Shown one piece after another: positions 24,901 through 33,800 of a stretch of DNA of 37,614 bases (its first letter is position 1; every line of letters starts with the position of its first letter). A program made the position numbers and the translations under genes. The DNA comes from Akkermansia muciniphila (GTDB lineage: Bacteria > Verrucomicrobiota > Verrucomicrobiia > Verrucomicrobiales > Akkermansiaceae): NCBI GenBank assembly GCA_945873305.1, contig CAMCCX010000022.1, positions 1 through 37,614 of the forward strand, written 5' to 3'. The notes beneath the pieces were generated by a model, which made no database searches, was not told the DNA's origin, and was given only the letters and a program-made list of their open reading frames with translations.

Positions 24901-25751
24901 GCGAGTTCGCAGGCGAGGCGGATGGCGGCAATCATGGAGGACGGGCTGGCGAGGTTTTTCCCGGCGATGGAGAAGGCTGTGCCGTGGTCCGGACTGGTGC
25001 GCGGCTTGGGCAGGCCGAGGGTGACATTCACGGCGGTGTCGAAGTCGAGAAGCTTGAGCGGGATGAGTCCTTGGTCGTGATACATGGCGAGCACGGCGTC
25101 GAACCGACCTTGGGCGGCATCGCGGAAAATCGCGTCGGGAACGGCGGGGCCGGTGAAAATCGCGGATCCGGCCTTGTTCAGTTGGTCGATGGCGGGGCGG
25201 ATGATGCGGATTTCCTCATCGCCGAAAGCGCCGTTTTCTCCGGCGTGGGGATTGAGTCCGGCGACGGCGATGCGGGGGTGATCGATTCCGCGGCGCTTGA
25301 GGAACTCCGCGGTGAGCATGCCGATGCGGGCGATGCGCTCGACGGTGAGTAAGTCCGGCACACTTGCGAGCGGCTCATGGATCGTCGCGAGACCCACGGT
25401 GAGGCTGGCCCCTGTGAGCAGCATGCCGTAATTTCCGACGCCGAAGGCATCGGCGAAATATTCCGTTTGGCCGGGGAAGGGGAAACCCAGCGATTGCAGG
25501 CCCTCTTTTGAAACGGGGCCGGTGACGACCGCGTCGGCAGAGCCGTTTTTCAATTGGCGGACGGCTTCGTCCAAGGCCGCGAGCGCGGCGGCAGCGGAGC
25601 GGGCGTCGGGCTTTCCGAGGTTTCCCGCGCTGCGGTCGCCGAGGATTTCGAGGTCAAATCCCCGAGGAATGAGCGGGGAAGCCAGCGCGAGGTCGATGAC
25701 TTCCGGTCCGACGCCGGCGGGATCGCCGAGGGTGATGAGAATGCGTGGCAT
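24897..25751 (-). CDS. pdxA: 4-hydroxythreonine-4-phosphate dehydrogenase (PdxA)
   Basis: Enzyme of the DXP-dependent pyridoxal phosphate pathway: NAD-dependent oxidation of 4-phosphohydroxy-L-threonine, followed by decarboxylation. The family markers are present: ITLGDPAGVGPEV at the N-terminus, LNPHAGENGAFG with a metal-binding His, AMYHDQGLIPLKLL, and LGLPKPRTSPDHGTAFSIAG. At 284 residues it is shorter than the E. coli enzyme (about 329), through compact loops rather than a lost catalytic block. Its stop overlaps the convergent MFS gene by 4 bp, leaving no terminator between them. Confidence 0.94.
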   Translation of the reverse strand: MPRILITLGDPAGVGPEVIDLALASPLIPRGFDLEILGDRSAGNLGKPDARSAAAALAALDEAVRQLKNGSADAVVTGPVSKEGLQSLGFPFPGQTEYFADAFGVGNYGMLLTGASLTVGLATIHEPLASVPDLLTVERIARIGMLTAEFLKRRGIDHPRIAVAGLNPHAGENGAFGDEEIRIIRPAIDQLNKAGSAIFTGPAVPDAIFRDAAQGRFDAVLAMYHDQGLIPLKLLDFDTAVNVTLGLPKPRTSPDHGTAFSIAGKNLASPSSMIAAIRLACELA

Positions 25752-25870
25752 TGCGGAATTGTCGGGCTATCTCGGATGGCTGCCAAGCGGGGAAATCGTG
25801 GAATGAGGGATACTCCGTTTTTTCCTTTTGGGAGCTTGCGGGAAGGAAACGGGCTTCTTAGCTTCCGCGC

Positions 25871-26374
25871 ATGACGCTTTCAATAACCCATGTCATTATT
25901 CTCGGAGCCTTGTGCTCGTTGCTCACTCACTGTGGCCCGTCATCGATGGGAGGCGGCAATCTCGGCGGGCCGAGCGTGGAGGAGAGGAATGCGAAAATCG
26001 CCAGCGAGCCGACCGGTGACTTCTTCTATGGCCGGCGCTACTATGTGGAGAAAACCCGTTTCTGGGGCTACGTCCGCCAGCCCCGGCAGCCATGGAGCCG
26101 GGCCAAATTGGTGATCATGCGCGAGGATAAGAAAACAAGTCCCGACCGGTTTTCCGAGGACGGTGCGCCAGGCCAGCGATACGCCTTCGACAACAACACC
26201 GAATACCGTCTCCGAGGATACTATACCGGCCAGCAGGCATATGATCCAAACAGCAACCAGTTCCTCTCAGAATTCATGTTGACCGGGTATGAGCCGTTGG
26301 ATCGCCAGCCGGGATGGTTGTTCCGGCCGGACGACCGCTATGATCGCTCGCGGATCACGATGATTCCACGTTGA
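25871..26374 (+). CDS. Small predicted lipoprotein of unknown function
   Basis: A 167-residue protein with a lipoprotein signal (lipobox SLLTHC, Cys21). The mature part is rich in Arg, Tyr and Asp (FFYGRRYYVEKTRFWGYVR, YRLRGYYTGQ) with no domain I recognise. It reads divergently from pdxA across 119 bp. Its stop codon overlaps an alternative TTG start of the next gene, so the two are probably co-expressed. Membrane-anchored placement is inferred from the lipobox. Confidence 0.75.
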   Translation: MTLSITHVIILGALCSLLTHCGPSSMGGGNLGGPSVEERNAKIASEPTGDFFYGRRYYVEKTRFWGYVRQPRQPWSRAKLVIMREDKKTSPDRFSEDGAPGQRYAFDNNTEYRLRGYYTGQQAYDPNSNQFLSEFMLTGYEPLDRQPGWLFRPDDRYDRSRITMIPR

Positions 26375-26400
26375 ACGCCATTCCGGACTTTTATCAGCGT

Positions 26401-27417
26401 ATGAAAATCAAGGATGTCAGGCGTTCCGTCCAGTCCTACCGGGCCACCCGGGCGGCGGGTGATGCTCCCAACATGGGACCAGTCGCGCGGATGCGTGGCA
26501 CGGGTCTGCCGAAGCAAGGGCGCAGGCAAAAGCGCGATGAAAGTAGCCGGGGCAAGCGAGGCCGGGACTATCGTAAGAGGCTGGTCCGGATGTGGTCGGT
26601 GATCTTGTGCGGAGTGGCGCTGGTGATCTTGGCGGCTGTCTTTCTCCTGTGGCTGGGTCCGAAGATGCAAGCGGACGGAGGCCGGGCGGGACAGGTTTCG
26701 ACTGAGCCTATCCAAGAGGTGCGGGTGGTCTCGCGGTTTGACTCGCCGTCCGAGGACGAGGCGCTTGCTTTCGTCAAGCAGGCTCTATCTGTTCGTGAGC
26801 CTGGGAAAATCGCCGGTTTCTTCCGTCCGGGGGCGGCGACTCCGCAGGAAGTGGTGGACTTTCTGACACGCATGGAATCCGTGGACGGCGTGATCGAGCG
26901 CTATACATGGCTCAGCAGCATGGATGCGAACCGGCTTTCGATTGACGGAGTGTTAGTGGGCTTCAAGGGGCTGGAGAAGCCGATTCCGAGACTGGCATTG
27001 CTCACTCCCGACGAGACTGGCAGATGGCGAATCGACTTTGACGCATTCGCCCGCGTTGTGAAGCCGTCGTGGAAAGATCTGTTTGAAAAAAACGCAGCTC
27101 TCGCGCAAGTGAGGGTTTATGTGGCCAAGGACAGTTATTATAACGGCGCGTTCAAAGACGACAAGGAATGGATCTGTCATCGCATGGTTTCACCTGACAC
27201 TGAAGACGTCCTGCTGGGCTATTGCAAGGTCGGGTCACGCCAGGCCGCCGCGCTGAACTGGATGTTTTCCAAGCAAGAGAAGGTGGCCCGCGCGACCTTG
27301 GAAATCCGGAGGGTGGAGGGCGCCGAGCCCCATCAATTTGAAATTCTCAAGGTCGTTGCCGAGGACTGGGTCGCGGGCGAGGTGCCTTTTGAAGAAAGTT
27401 TCAACGACTTCAAATAA
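26401..27417 (+). CDS. Single-pass membrane protein of unknown function
   Basis: A 338-residue protein from the ATG at 26401. The first ~60 residues are strongly basic (GRRQKRDESSRGKRGRDYRK) and cytoplasmic. One transmembrane helix lies at about 64-86 (VILCGVALVILAAVFLLW). The rest is a soluble domain with SFVRQAL-like helices (LAFVKQALSVREPGKIAGFF) and a beta-rich end; no known family is recognised. An in-frame TTG at 26371 overlaps the preceding stop (TTGA) and would add ten residues; the ATG is preferred. It is followed by a strong hairpin shared with the convergent TPR gene. Confidence 0.72.
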   Translation: MKIKDVRRSVQSYRATRAAGDAPNMGPVARMRGTGLPKQGRRQKRDESSRGKRGRDYRKRLVRMWSVILCGVALVILAAVFLLWLGPKMQADGGRAGQVSTEPIQEVRVVSRFDSPSEDEALAFVKQALSVREPGKIAGFFRPGAATPQEVVDFLTRMESVDGVIERYTWLSSMDANRLSIDGVLVGFKGLEKPIPRLALLTPDETGRWRIDFDAFARVVKPSWKDLFEKNAALAQVRVYVAKDSYYNGAFKDDKEWICHRMVSPDTEDVLLGYCKVGSRQAAALNWMFSKQEKVARATLEIRRVEGAEPHQFEILKVVAEDWVAGEVPFEESFNDFK

Positions 27418-27449
27418 CCGGGGAGCGGATCTCTATCCGTAAAAAAAGG

Positions 27450-27473
27450 CCGCCCTTCCAAGCGGAAGGACGG
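27450..27473. terminator. Bidirectional rho-independent terminator
   Basis: A 10 bp stem with one mismatch (CCGCCCTTCC paired with GGAAGGACGG) around a 4-base loop. On the left it is bounded by a run of seven A, on the right by a run of five T, so it can terminate transcription in both directions. It separates the convergent membrane-protein gene and TPR gene. Confidence 0.82.
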
Positions 27474-27490
27474 CGGATTTTTCCAACGGA

Positions 27491-28879
27491 TCAGGCGTAG
27501 GATGATTCCACGCGTTGGGCGACGTCGCGGTAGCCGTAATCCACTTCGTAGATTTGCTTGAAGCAATCGAGGGCGGAGGGCTTGTCACCCACTTCGGAGT
27601 GAATGAGTCCCTTTTCGTAGAGGACTTCCTTTTTGGTGTTGTCCATGGCGACGAGGTCGGCGAGGGCGTCTGATAGCTGTTTGATGGCAAGGTCGAACAT
27701 GGCTTTGGCGCGGAACGCGCGGGCCAGTGTGAGTAGCACCTTGGTGCGGATGTGCGGGTTGCGGGTCGCCTGTTGGAGGTGGGGGATGGCGGCGCTGTAT
27801 TCGCCGGCCTTGTAGAGCGCGGTGCCGAGTTCGAAACGGAGCTGTGGATCGGTCGGGTTTTGATCGACACGCTTTTGGGCTTCGGCGACTTGCTCGGCGA
27901 TGCGGTCGGCCTTGCGGGCGTCGAGCGCGGCTTTGAGTTCCTCGTTTTCCGGATCGGCGGCGGCGGCGATCTCGAGATTTTTCATGTCGGTCTCGAGGGC
28001 GCGGTCGTTCATCGCGGAGGCCTTGGTGGCGAGGGCGACGTCGCCATTGCTGAGCGAGTGGGCCCAGCTGAAGAAAGTGTGGGCCTGGTGCCAGTCTGCG
28101 AGCTGCTCGTAAATGCCTGCCAGATCCTTGACCGTCGCGAGGTGGTTGGGATCCGCGTTGTATTTTTCGATGATCTTGTCGCGGCGTTCTTCGAGTTGTT
28201 CGCGCGTGAGGCCGGTGCGGGAGGCTCTTTCGAGCTCTTCGAACTCGGCGGAGTTTTTCATGAGCGAACGCATGTCGGCGTTTTCATCCCACTTTTGCTT
28301 TTGCATGGAGGCCCGTGCGGAGGCGTCCTTGGAGCCCTTGATGGCGGGGCCGTCGGTGGGGTGGTGTTTGATGATGTCGTTGTAAACTTCCGACGCCAGT
28401 TGCGGTTGTTGGCGGGAGATGTAGAACTCGGCGAGCTTGTGAAGCAGCTTGGCGTTTTCGGGGTTGCCTTTGCGGATGGTTTCAAGGGCGAAAGCGGCAG
28501 TCTCGAAAAGTTCGAGCTTGAGACAGGTGTCGAAGAGCAAGTCGTTCGCTTGGTCGCTGAGCGGATCTTTTTCCAGTTCCTTCTCGATCAAGGGGAGGGT
28601 GCCCTCGGGGTCCTTTTTGGCCTGGCCTTGGAGTTTCATCACGCTCATGCCGCCGCCCGACATGCCGAAGAGGCCGCCTTTTTTCTTGGTGTTTCCGGTC
28701 AGCTGGAGCTCGCAGGTCCGGAGTATTTTCCGGCCGTCGAGGAATCCGGGGCTGTCTTTGAGGACGGCTTGGAGAAGGGTGATGCCGTAGGGAATGTTGG
28801 ACGTTTGGACAGCGGTGAGCGCTTTGAGCCAAAGTGGTTTGAGGTTCGGCGGAAGTTCTTTTTCGGTGATCTCGGGCAT
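27491..28879 (-). CDS. Tetratricopeptide repeat protein
   Basis: Cytoplasmic helical-repeat protein of 462 residues with no signal peptide. Several TPR-like units are seen, clearest at about 125-195 (AAFALETIRKGNPENAKLLH, LASEVYNDIIKHHPTDGPA) and at 345-450 (GTALYKAGEYSAAIPHLQQA, LTLARAFRAKAMFDLAIKQL). A central coiled-coil-like charged region (about 195-250, LEERRDKIIEKY) interrupts them, and a Gly/Met-rich patch (GLFGMSGGGMSVM) lies near residue 71. It is probably a scaffold for protein complexes; partner unknown. It diverges from infA across 225 bp. Confidence 0.83.
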   Translation of the reverse strand: MPEITEKELPPNLKPLWLKALTAVQTSNIPYGITLLQAVLKDSPGFLDGRKILRTCELQLTGNTKKKGGLFGMSGGGMSVMKLQGQAKKDPEGTLPLIEKELEKDPLSDQANDLLFDTCLKLELFETAAFALETIRKGNPENAKLLHKLAEFYISRQQPQLASEVYNDIIKHHPTDGPAIKGSKDASARASMQKQKWDENADMRSLMKNSAEFEELERASRTGLTREQLEERRDKIIEKYNADPNHLATVKDLAGIYEQLADWHQAHTFFSWAHSLSNGDVALATKASAMNDRALETDMKNLEIAAAADPENEELKAALDARKADRIAEQVAEAQKRVDQNPTDPQLRFELGTALYKAGEYSAAIPHLQQATRNPHIRTKVLLTLARAFRAKAMFDLAIKQLSDALADLVAMDNTKKEVLYEKGLIHSEVGDKPSALDCFKQIYEVDYGYRDVAQRVESSYA

Positions 28880-29104
28880 GGCGTTGAGAATAATGGGGTT
28901 TTTTTAAGAATGCCACTTTGCGATGGCTGAGGCGGGAAAACTGGAGCGGTTGCGACGGCTTGGCAAGCATGGGGTGGTGTAGAAAAGAGGGTGAATGCGA
29001 GAATCGCGCGCTTTTTGGGATTGATGGCCCGGATTCGATGAGTTACCGAAGTCCTGCAAGGCGTGGCTTTCCAGTCCGCCTTTTGTATTATCGCTCAAGT
29101 CAAT

Positions 29105-29398
29105 ATGCCTCCTCGCCCAAAGAAATCGGGACGTCGTCTCAATCGCAATCGTTATGGTCCACCGAAGCGTTCCACCAAGGACGAAGAAGAAAAAGCGGTG
29201 GAAGTGGATGGTGAAATTTCATCCGTTCTCGCCGGCACCATGTTCCGGGTGAAGCTGGAGAGCGGGCACGAGGTGCTGGCTCACATTTCCGGTAAAATGC
29301 GCAAGCGTTTCATCCGTCTGGTGGTCGGTGACAAGGTCAAGATGGAGATGTCTCCGTATGACCTGACCAAGGCCCGGATTGTCTTCCGCTTGAGCTGA
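29105..29398 (+). CDS. infA: Translation initiation factor IF-1 with basic N-terminal extension
   Basis: Small ribosomal A-site-binding factor with an S1/OB fold. The core (about residues 30-97) has the conserved sequence [35 protein letters not shown] and [13 protein letters not shown]. Ordinary IF-1 has about 72 residues; here about 25 residues precede the core, rich in Arg, Lys and Pro ([20 protein letters not shown]). The ATG at 29105 is used because any shorter start would be inside the charged stretch, where no other ATG occurs. The stop lies one base from the convergent scpA stop. The extension is the only oddity; the core is intact. Confidence 0.93.
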   Translation: MPPRPKKSGRRLNRNRYGPPKRSTKDEEEKAVEVDGEISSVLAGTMFRVKLESGHEVLAHISGKMRKRFIRLVVGDKVKMEMSPYDLTKARIVFRLS

Positions 29399-29406
29399 TT
29401 CAAGCG
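29387..29406. terminator. Hairpin spanning the convergent infA and scpA stop codons
   Basis: CGCTTGA-GCTGAT-TCAAGCG is a perfect 7 bp stem with a 6-base loop that includes both stop codons. There is no T-run in either direction, so it is a weak terminator at best. It may protect transcript 3' ends or simply reflect codon sequence. Confidence 0.35.
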
Positions 29407-30179
29407 TAGTCGGCCCCGACCTCGGCGGCTTCGAGCGCGGCAACGGATTGGTTGTCGCGCCTTTCGATGACGATGTCGCCGAGCAGTTCGCTCTGGCGAA
29501 CGATGAATTGATTGAGTTTCATCAATTCGAGCAAGGCGAGGAAGGTGACGATGACCTCGGCCTTGGTGGTGGCCGTTTGGAAAAGCTCTTCAAAGCGGCG
29601 CGACTCGCCCGGCGCGAAATGGCCGAGAAGCAGCTCGATTTTATCCGAAACGGTGTAGCGGTCGTCGATGATGTCGCCGAAATCGTGGGATTCCTCGAAG
29701 CGTTTCAGGACGTTTTGGAACGCGCGGATGAGATCGAAAATCGAGACTTCAGCCAGTGCGGCGGGTTCCTCGGCGGGCAGGTCGGAGGTGTCCGGTTGGT
29801 GGGCGAAACGACCTTCCTGCTCGAGTTCGCGGAGGCAGAGAAAACCGGCGGCGTCCTTGAATTTCTTGTACTCGATGAGCTGACGGATGAGCTCCCAGCG
29901 CGGATCGTCTTCCTCGGCGTCTTCCTCTGGCGGTTGATCGACGCGCGGCAGGAGAGTCCGGCTTTTCAGATACATCAGGTTGGCGGCCATGACGATGAAC
30001 TCGGAAGCGAGGTCGATGTTGAGCAGCTTGAAGGTGTTGATGTAATCGAGATACTGGCGGGTGATGCGCTCGATGGAAATGGAATGGATGTCCACCTCGT
30101 CCTTCTTGATGAGGTAGAGGAGGAGGTCGAGAGGACCTTCGAAGATTTCGAGGCGGACTTTGTAGTCGTTGGCTTCCAC
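29400..30179 (-). CDS. scpA: Segregation and condensation protein A
   Basis: Kleisin subunit of the SMC-ScpAB chromosome-condensation complex, 259 residues. The N-terminal kleisin motif is clear: VRLEIFEGPLDLLLYLIKKD, then IASEFIVMAANLMYLKSR-type helix (ASEFIVMAANLMYLKSRTLL). A central acidic linker (about 85-100, EEDAEEDDPR) and a C-terminal winged-helix region (about 195-245, TKAEVIVTFLALLELMKLNQ) follow. ScpA bridges the SMC heads with ScpB; no scpB lies in the window. It diverges from an AsmA-like gene across 103 bp. Confidence 0.94.
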   Translation of the reverse strand: MEANDYKVRLEIFEGPLDLLLYLIKKDEVDIHSISIERITRQYLDYINTFKLLNIDLASEFIVMAANLMYLKSRTLLPRVDQPPEEDAEEDDPRWELIRQLIEYKKFKDAAGFLCLRELEQEGRFAHQPDTSDLPAEEPAALAEVSIFDLIRAFQNVLKRFEESHDFGDIIDDRYTVSDKIELLLGHFAPGESRRFEELFQTATTKAEVIVTFLALLELMKLNQFIVRQSELLGDIVIERRDNQSVAALEAAEVGADYA

Positions 30180-30282
30180 GGGGCGGGTGGTAGGGGATGG
30201 GTGAAGTGTGTGCGAGGTAAATTTCCCTCGCCTCAGCAGTGGAGGAGCGTTTTACTTCCGGCGCCGCAAGGCGAGTCGAATT

Positions 30283-31929
30283 ATGGAAGCCGAACAAGCG
30301 CAAGATTTTAATGAACGCCTGAGCCAGTGGGTGGCAAACCAAGGGTTTTGGTTTCAACTTCGGTATTCGATGACGGGCAGCGGCGGCAAGGGAACGGCGA
30401 TGTTCCATTTGCTACGAATGTCCTTCAGGGTCTTCGTTTTCCTGCTCGTGGTGGCCGCCGGGACGTGGGTCTATCTGGCGAAGCGGACTGAAACAAAACG
30501 GTTTAACACCGGCTTGCAGGCATCCCTTCAGTCCGGGCTTTCCGCGTCCGAGATTGAGCTCAAGGGGTTTTCCCGCGTCCAAGGCCAGCTCGAAATCAAT
30601 CGGCTGGCGTGCAAGGGCGGCGGGCAAACATTCTTCACCACGCTGGAGGCCAGAAACATCCGGTGTAAAATGGGATTCCTCGATGGTTTGACCGGGAAAT
30701 GGGATCCGGGAACCATTGCCCTATCAAGGCTCGATGTGGATCTCCACGCCGGCGCGGATGACGCGCAGTCGGCCAAGATGCTCGCAGCGGCTCTCTTCAA
30801 GAAGTCTAACGATGTGTTGATCAACTCGTTGGAGATCACCGACGCGACCTTGCACTGGGGATATTCCGAACGGACGCGCGGGGCCATCGAGAACAGCGTT
30901 CTCAAAGTCCAGCGTGTGGGAAGCGGCTTGAAATTGAGTTTCGCGGGTGGGACGTTTTCGCAAAATTGGTTGCGGCGGGTCGAGATCGTCAGCTTGGTGG
31001 TGGTCTGCGATCCGGATGGTTTGATCTTTGAAAAGGCGGAGTTTCGGCGAGGGCAAGGGACGGTCGATTGTTCCGGGCTGAGAGTGACCGGGGGCGAGCG
31101 CCCGTTGGTCGAGGGACTGGCGAAGATCCGCAAGCTCGGCTTGGACAGCGTGGTGCCACCGGCTTTGAGAAGTTTCGTCGAGGGATCGATCTCCGGGGAT
31201 TTCAAAGTTTCGGGATCGACCAATTCGTCTGACGGGATCGGCTTCGAAGGCCAGGTCGCGTTGGATGGCCAGGATACGATCAGTCTGCGGGAGCGGCTTC
31301 ATTTGCTGAAGGCGCTGTCGGTGGTGGACTACGTGCGGAACTATCACCGGGTGGATTTCCGGGAAGGTTCGTTCCAAATGAAGACGGGCGGCGGAGGCAT
31401 GGTTATCACCGACCTGAAGTTGAAAGCGGAAGATCTGTTTTCCCTCGAAGGAAGCCTGCGGGTGAGGCTGCCCACGGCGGAGGAGACCAAGGCGGCTTTG
31501 GAGAAAACCGCGGGAGCCGGGAGTGCGCCGTTGTTCAAGAGCGATGAGACTGAGAATGAAGAGGTCGTCTCCTCAAAGGGGGGCGATTCGGATTTCACCC
31601 TGCGCCGTGCGGCTCTGGCTGACAAACGGTCGAGGGACGGCAACATGGGAGAGACGGCGTCCTCTTTGTTTGACCGCCTGGGGCTCAGTCTTGAGATGCG
31701 TCGTCTTGAAGAGCAAGCGGCGGACCGCTTGTCCAGGACGCTACGTTACGACGGTTTGTTCCGGATCACCCTGCCGGCGGATGCTTTCGAGCGCGCGCCA
31801 AAGCTGTCCGCGCAGTTCCCGGTGGATGCCAACATCGGCAGGATTCCGTTGATGGTTCCCGTCGAGGGCGGTCTCTATGAAATCACCCTGACGCAGGCCG
31901 AGGACATCTATCAACAAGGGACTCGCTAG
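30283..31929 (+). CDS. AsmA-like membrane-anchored protein
   Basis: A 548-residue protein with one N-terminal transmembrane helix (about residues 45-68, MSFRVFVFLLVVAAGTWVYL) and a long beta-rich periplasmic part. Repeating strand patterns such as IELKGFSRVQGQLEINRLAC, GTVDCSGLRVTGG and MKTGGGGMVITDLKLKAEDL resemble the AsmA/DUF3971/TamB-like group that spans the envelope and may move lipids. A charged coil (about 430-500) interrupts it. I call it by general resemblance only. The start ATG at 30283 is used; an upstream in-frame extension to 30208 has no clear start context. Confidence 0.62.
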   Translation: MEAEQAQDFNERLSQWVANQGFWFQLRYSMTGSGGKGTAMFHLLRMSFRVFVFLLVVAAGTWVYLAKRTETKRFNTGLQASLQSGLSASEIELKGFSRVQGQLEINRLACKGGGQTFFTTLEARNIRCKMGFLDGLTGKWDPGTIALSRLDVDLHAGADDAQSAKMLAAALFKKSNDVLINSLEITDATLHWGYSERTRGAIENSVLKVQRVGSGLKLSFAGGTFSQNWLRRVEIVSLVVVCDPDGLIFEKAEFRRGQGTVDCSGLRVTGGERPLVEGLAKIRKLGLDSVVPPALRSFVEGSISGDFKVSGSTNSSDGIGFEGQVALDGQDTISLRERLHLLKALSVVDYVRNYHRVDFREGSFQMKTGGGGMVITDLKLKAEDLFSLEGSLRVRLPTAEETKAALEKTAGAGSAPLFKSDETENEEVVSSKGGDSDFTLRRAALADKRSRDGNMGETASSLFDRLGLSLEMRRLEEQAADRLSRTLRYDGLFRITLPADAFERAPKLSAQFPVDANIGRIPLMVPVEGGLYEITLTQAEDIYQQGTR

Positions 31930-31932
31930 AAA

Positions 31933-32838
31933 TCACGCGTCGGCCGCGAGACCGAGGCTGTGATAGATCTCACGGGTCGCGTGGCTCTTGTTGAGCGTGT
32001 AGAAGTGGATGCCGTCCACGCCTTCGTTGAGGAGTCCGGCGCATTGCTCGGCGGCGTAGTGGATGCCGACGCGCTCGACGGCTTCGGCGTTGGAATTCGC
32101 CCGGTCAAGCGCTCGCAGCAACTTGGCGGGGTATCTTGCGCCGGCGGCGAGTTCCGCCATGCGTTTCATGCCGGAGAGCGATGTCACCGGCATCACGCCG
32201 GCGATGATCGGGACGCGGATTCCCGCCAGATCGCAGCGGTCGCGGAAATCCAGGAAGTCGTGGTTGTCGAAAAACAGCTGGGTGCAGATGTAGTCGGCGC
32301 CTTCATCGACTTTCGCTTTCAGGAAATCGAGTTCATCCATCCGGTTCGGAGTCGTGGGGTGGCCTTCGGGAAAGCCCGCCACGCCGATGCCGAAGCCGCG
32401 CGGGTCGGGGTGGGCGCCGGATTCGTTGAATTTGCGGATGAAGCGGACCAAGTCGGCCGCATGGCGGAATCCGCTTTCCGACCAGTCGTAATCGGGTTGG
32501 TCGCGTGGTGGATCGCCGCGGAGCGCGAGGATGTTGCTGACGCCCGCCGCGGCGTAGCGTCCGAGGATTTCCGCGACTTCGTGTTCGGAATGACCGACGC
32601 AGGTGAGGTGGGGCACGGGCGGGATGGTGGTCGTCTGTTTGATGCGGACGACGAGGTCGTGGGTCAACTCGCGGGTGCCGCCACCGGCACCGTAGGTGAC
32701 GGAAACGAAGGACGGGCGCAACGGTTCGAGCTCGCGGATTGCCTGATAGAGATCCTCCCAGGAGGCTGCGGTGCGTGGCGGGAAAAATTCAAAGGAGAGC
32801 GACGGTTTCGAATCGCTGAGGATGTCTCGGATGTGCAT
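31933..32838 (-). CDS. metF: 5,10-methylenetetrahydrofolate reductase
   Basis: Flavoenzyme that reduces methylene-THF to 5-methyl-THF for methionine synthesis, 301 residues, single-domain bacterial type. Markers are the N-terminal SFEFFPPRT with catalytic Glu, VTYGAGGGTRE, HLTCVGHSEHEV, ILALRGDPP, and QLFFDNHDFLDF followed by PIIAGVMPVTS. Length and motif order match MetF. It is convergent with the AsmA-like gene (3 bp between them) and divergent from the EF-hand gene. No S-box riboswitch is evident upstream. Confidence 0.95.
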   Translation of the reverse strand: MHIRDILSDSKPSLSFEFFPPRTAASWEDLYQAIRELEPLRPSFVSVTYGAGGGTRELTHDLVVRIKQTTTIPPVPHLTCVGHSEHEVAEILGRYAAAGVSNILALRGDPPRDQPDYDWSESGFRHAADLVRFIRKFNESGAHPDPRGFGIGVAGFPEGHPTTPNRMDELDFLKAKVDEGADYICTQLFFDNHDFLDFRDRCDLAGIRVPIIAGVMPVTSLSGMKRMAELAAGARYPAKLLRALDRANSNAEAVERVGIHYAAEQCAGLLNEGVDGIHFYTLNKSHATREIYHSLGLAADA

Positions 32839-32917
32839 GGCGGATGGGTGAGTGGTAACGGCGGGTTTCCGGGCCGGAGACCGAAACTTTTTCAGGGTGG
32901 CGGAGTTTCTTTGTCAC

Positions 32918-32940
32918 TTAGCTTCGCGTTACGCAGCTAA
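32918..32940. other. Imperfect inverted repeat between metF and the EF-hand gene
   Basis: TTAGCT and AGCTAA frame a hairpin with an inner CG/CG pair and a CGTTA loop, one mismatch. It lies 17 bp upstream of the EF-hand gene start, followed by an A-run. It could be a regulator-binding palindrome or a leader hairpin. No further evidence. Confidence 0.3.
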
Positions 32941-32957
32941 AAAAGCGTCAATTGCCC

Positions 32958-33737
32958 ATGAAAACAATCCCTGTTTCCTTCCTTGCTGCGGGAATGCTGC
33001 TGCCTGTGGTGTGCCTTGCCCAGCCGCCGGCTCCGCCGAAAAATCCGCCACCGAACGAGAAGCGCGAGCGGCGGGGAATGGATCGTCCGTTTGGCGAGGG
33101 ATTGAAAGCCGCGGATTCGAATCACGACGGTCTGATTTCAAAGGAGGAGTTCGCCGCGATGCCCCGGATTGCGAATCTGCCCGAGGAAAAGCGGGGAAAC
33201 CTGTTCAAGCGTTTGGACAAGAATGGCGACAGCTCCTTGAGCAGGGATGAGCTCGGTCAGATGGGCAAGCCTCGCGATGGAGAAGGCCAGCCGATGGCGC
33301 GCTTGTGGGAACTCGACACTGACAAGAGCGGCGGAGTTAGTTTTGAAGAGTTCAAGGGCGGGCGGTTTTTTGTGAAGCTGCCTGCGGAAAAGCAGGAGGC
33401 AGTTTTCAATAGATTGGATACCGACAAGGACGGATTGGTCACGCCGAAGGACCGGCCGGAGCCCGCGTTCAAGCGTCCCGACGGCAAGGAACATCGGAAA
33501 GGCCCTGATGGCAAACACCCGGCGCGAAAGGATGATTCGGGTAAGTCCGATCCGATCAATGCCCGCCTGGATTTGAATGGCGACGGTGCTTTGTCATTCG
33601 CTGAATTCCGCGCCGGACCGGCGGTCAAGGATCTCACCGAGGACGAGCAGGAGCAGCGCTTCGAGCTGCTCGACCGCAACGGGGATCTTAAGATTTCCCC
33701 GGAGGATTTCCCGCCGCCGCCACCGCGCGCCGACTGA
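32958..33737 (+). CDS. Secreted EF-hand calcium-binding protein
   Basis: A 259-residue exported protein with a signal peptide (about 1-22, ending CLA), then a Pro-rich stretch. Six EF-hand-like loops follow: DSNHDGLISKEE, DKNGDSSLSRDE, DTDKSGGVSFEE, DTDKDGLVTPKD, DLNGDGALSFAE and DRNGDLKISPED. Most loops keep Asp at positions 1, 3 and 5 and an acidic residue at 12; the fourth ends in Asp rather than Glu. A charged, His/Lys-rich spacer separates loops four and five. Calcium binding outside the cytoplasm is the likely property; role unknown. Many such proteins are encoded by Verrucomicrobia and Planctomycetes. A strong terminator follows. Confidence 0.86.
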   Translation: MKTIPVSFLAAGMLLPVVCLAQPPAPPKNPPPNEKRERRGMDRPFGEGLKAADSNHDGLISKEEFAAMPRIANLPEEKRGNLFKRLDKNGDSSLSRDELGQMGKPRDGEGQPMARLWELDTDKSGGVSFEEFKGGRFFVKLPAEKQEAVFNRLDTDKDGLVTPKDRPEPAFKRPDGKEHRKGPDGKHPARKDDSGKSDPINARLDLNGDGALSFAEFRAGPAVKDLTEDEQEQRFELLDRNGDLKISPEDFPPPPPRAD

Positions 33738-33751
33738 GGTCTTGAAATGAA

Positions 33752-33785
33752 AAAACCTCGCGCCACCGGAGTGGCGCGAGGTTTT
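33752..33785. terminator. Bidirectional rho-independent terminator
   Basis: A perfect 15 bp stem (AAAACCTCGCGCCAC and its complement) with a CGGA loop. A and T runs form the base of the stem, so it works both ways. It separates the EF-hand gene from the convergent secDF. Confidence 0.92.
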
Positions 33786-33800
33786 CCGTGAGTGGATGAA

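Noticed and set aside
27752-28930. 392-codon open frame on the plus strand
   Set aside because: Antisense to the TPR gene, with a Gly/Val/Phe-rich translation and no domains.
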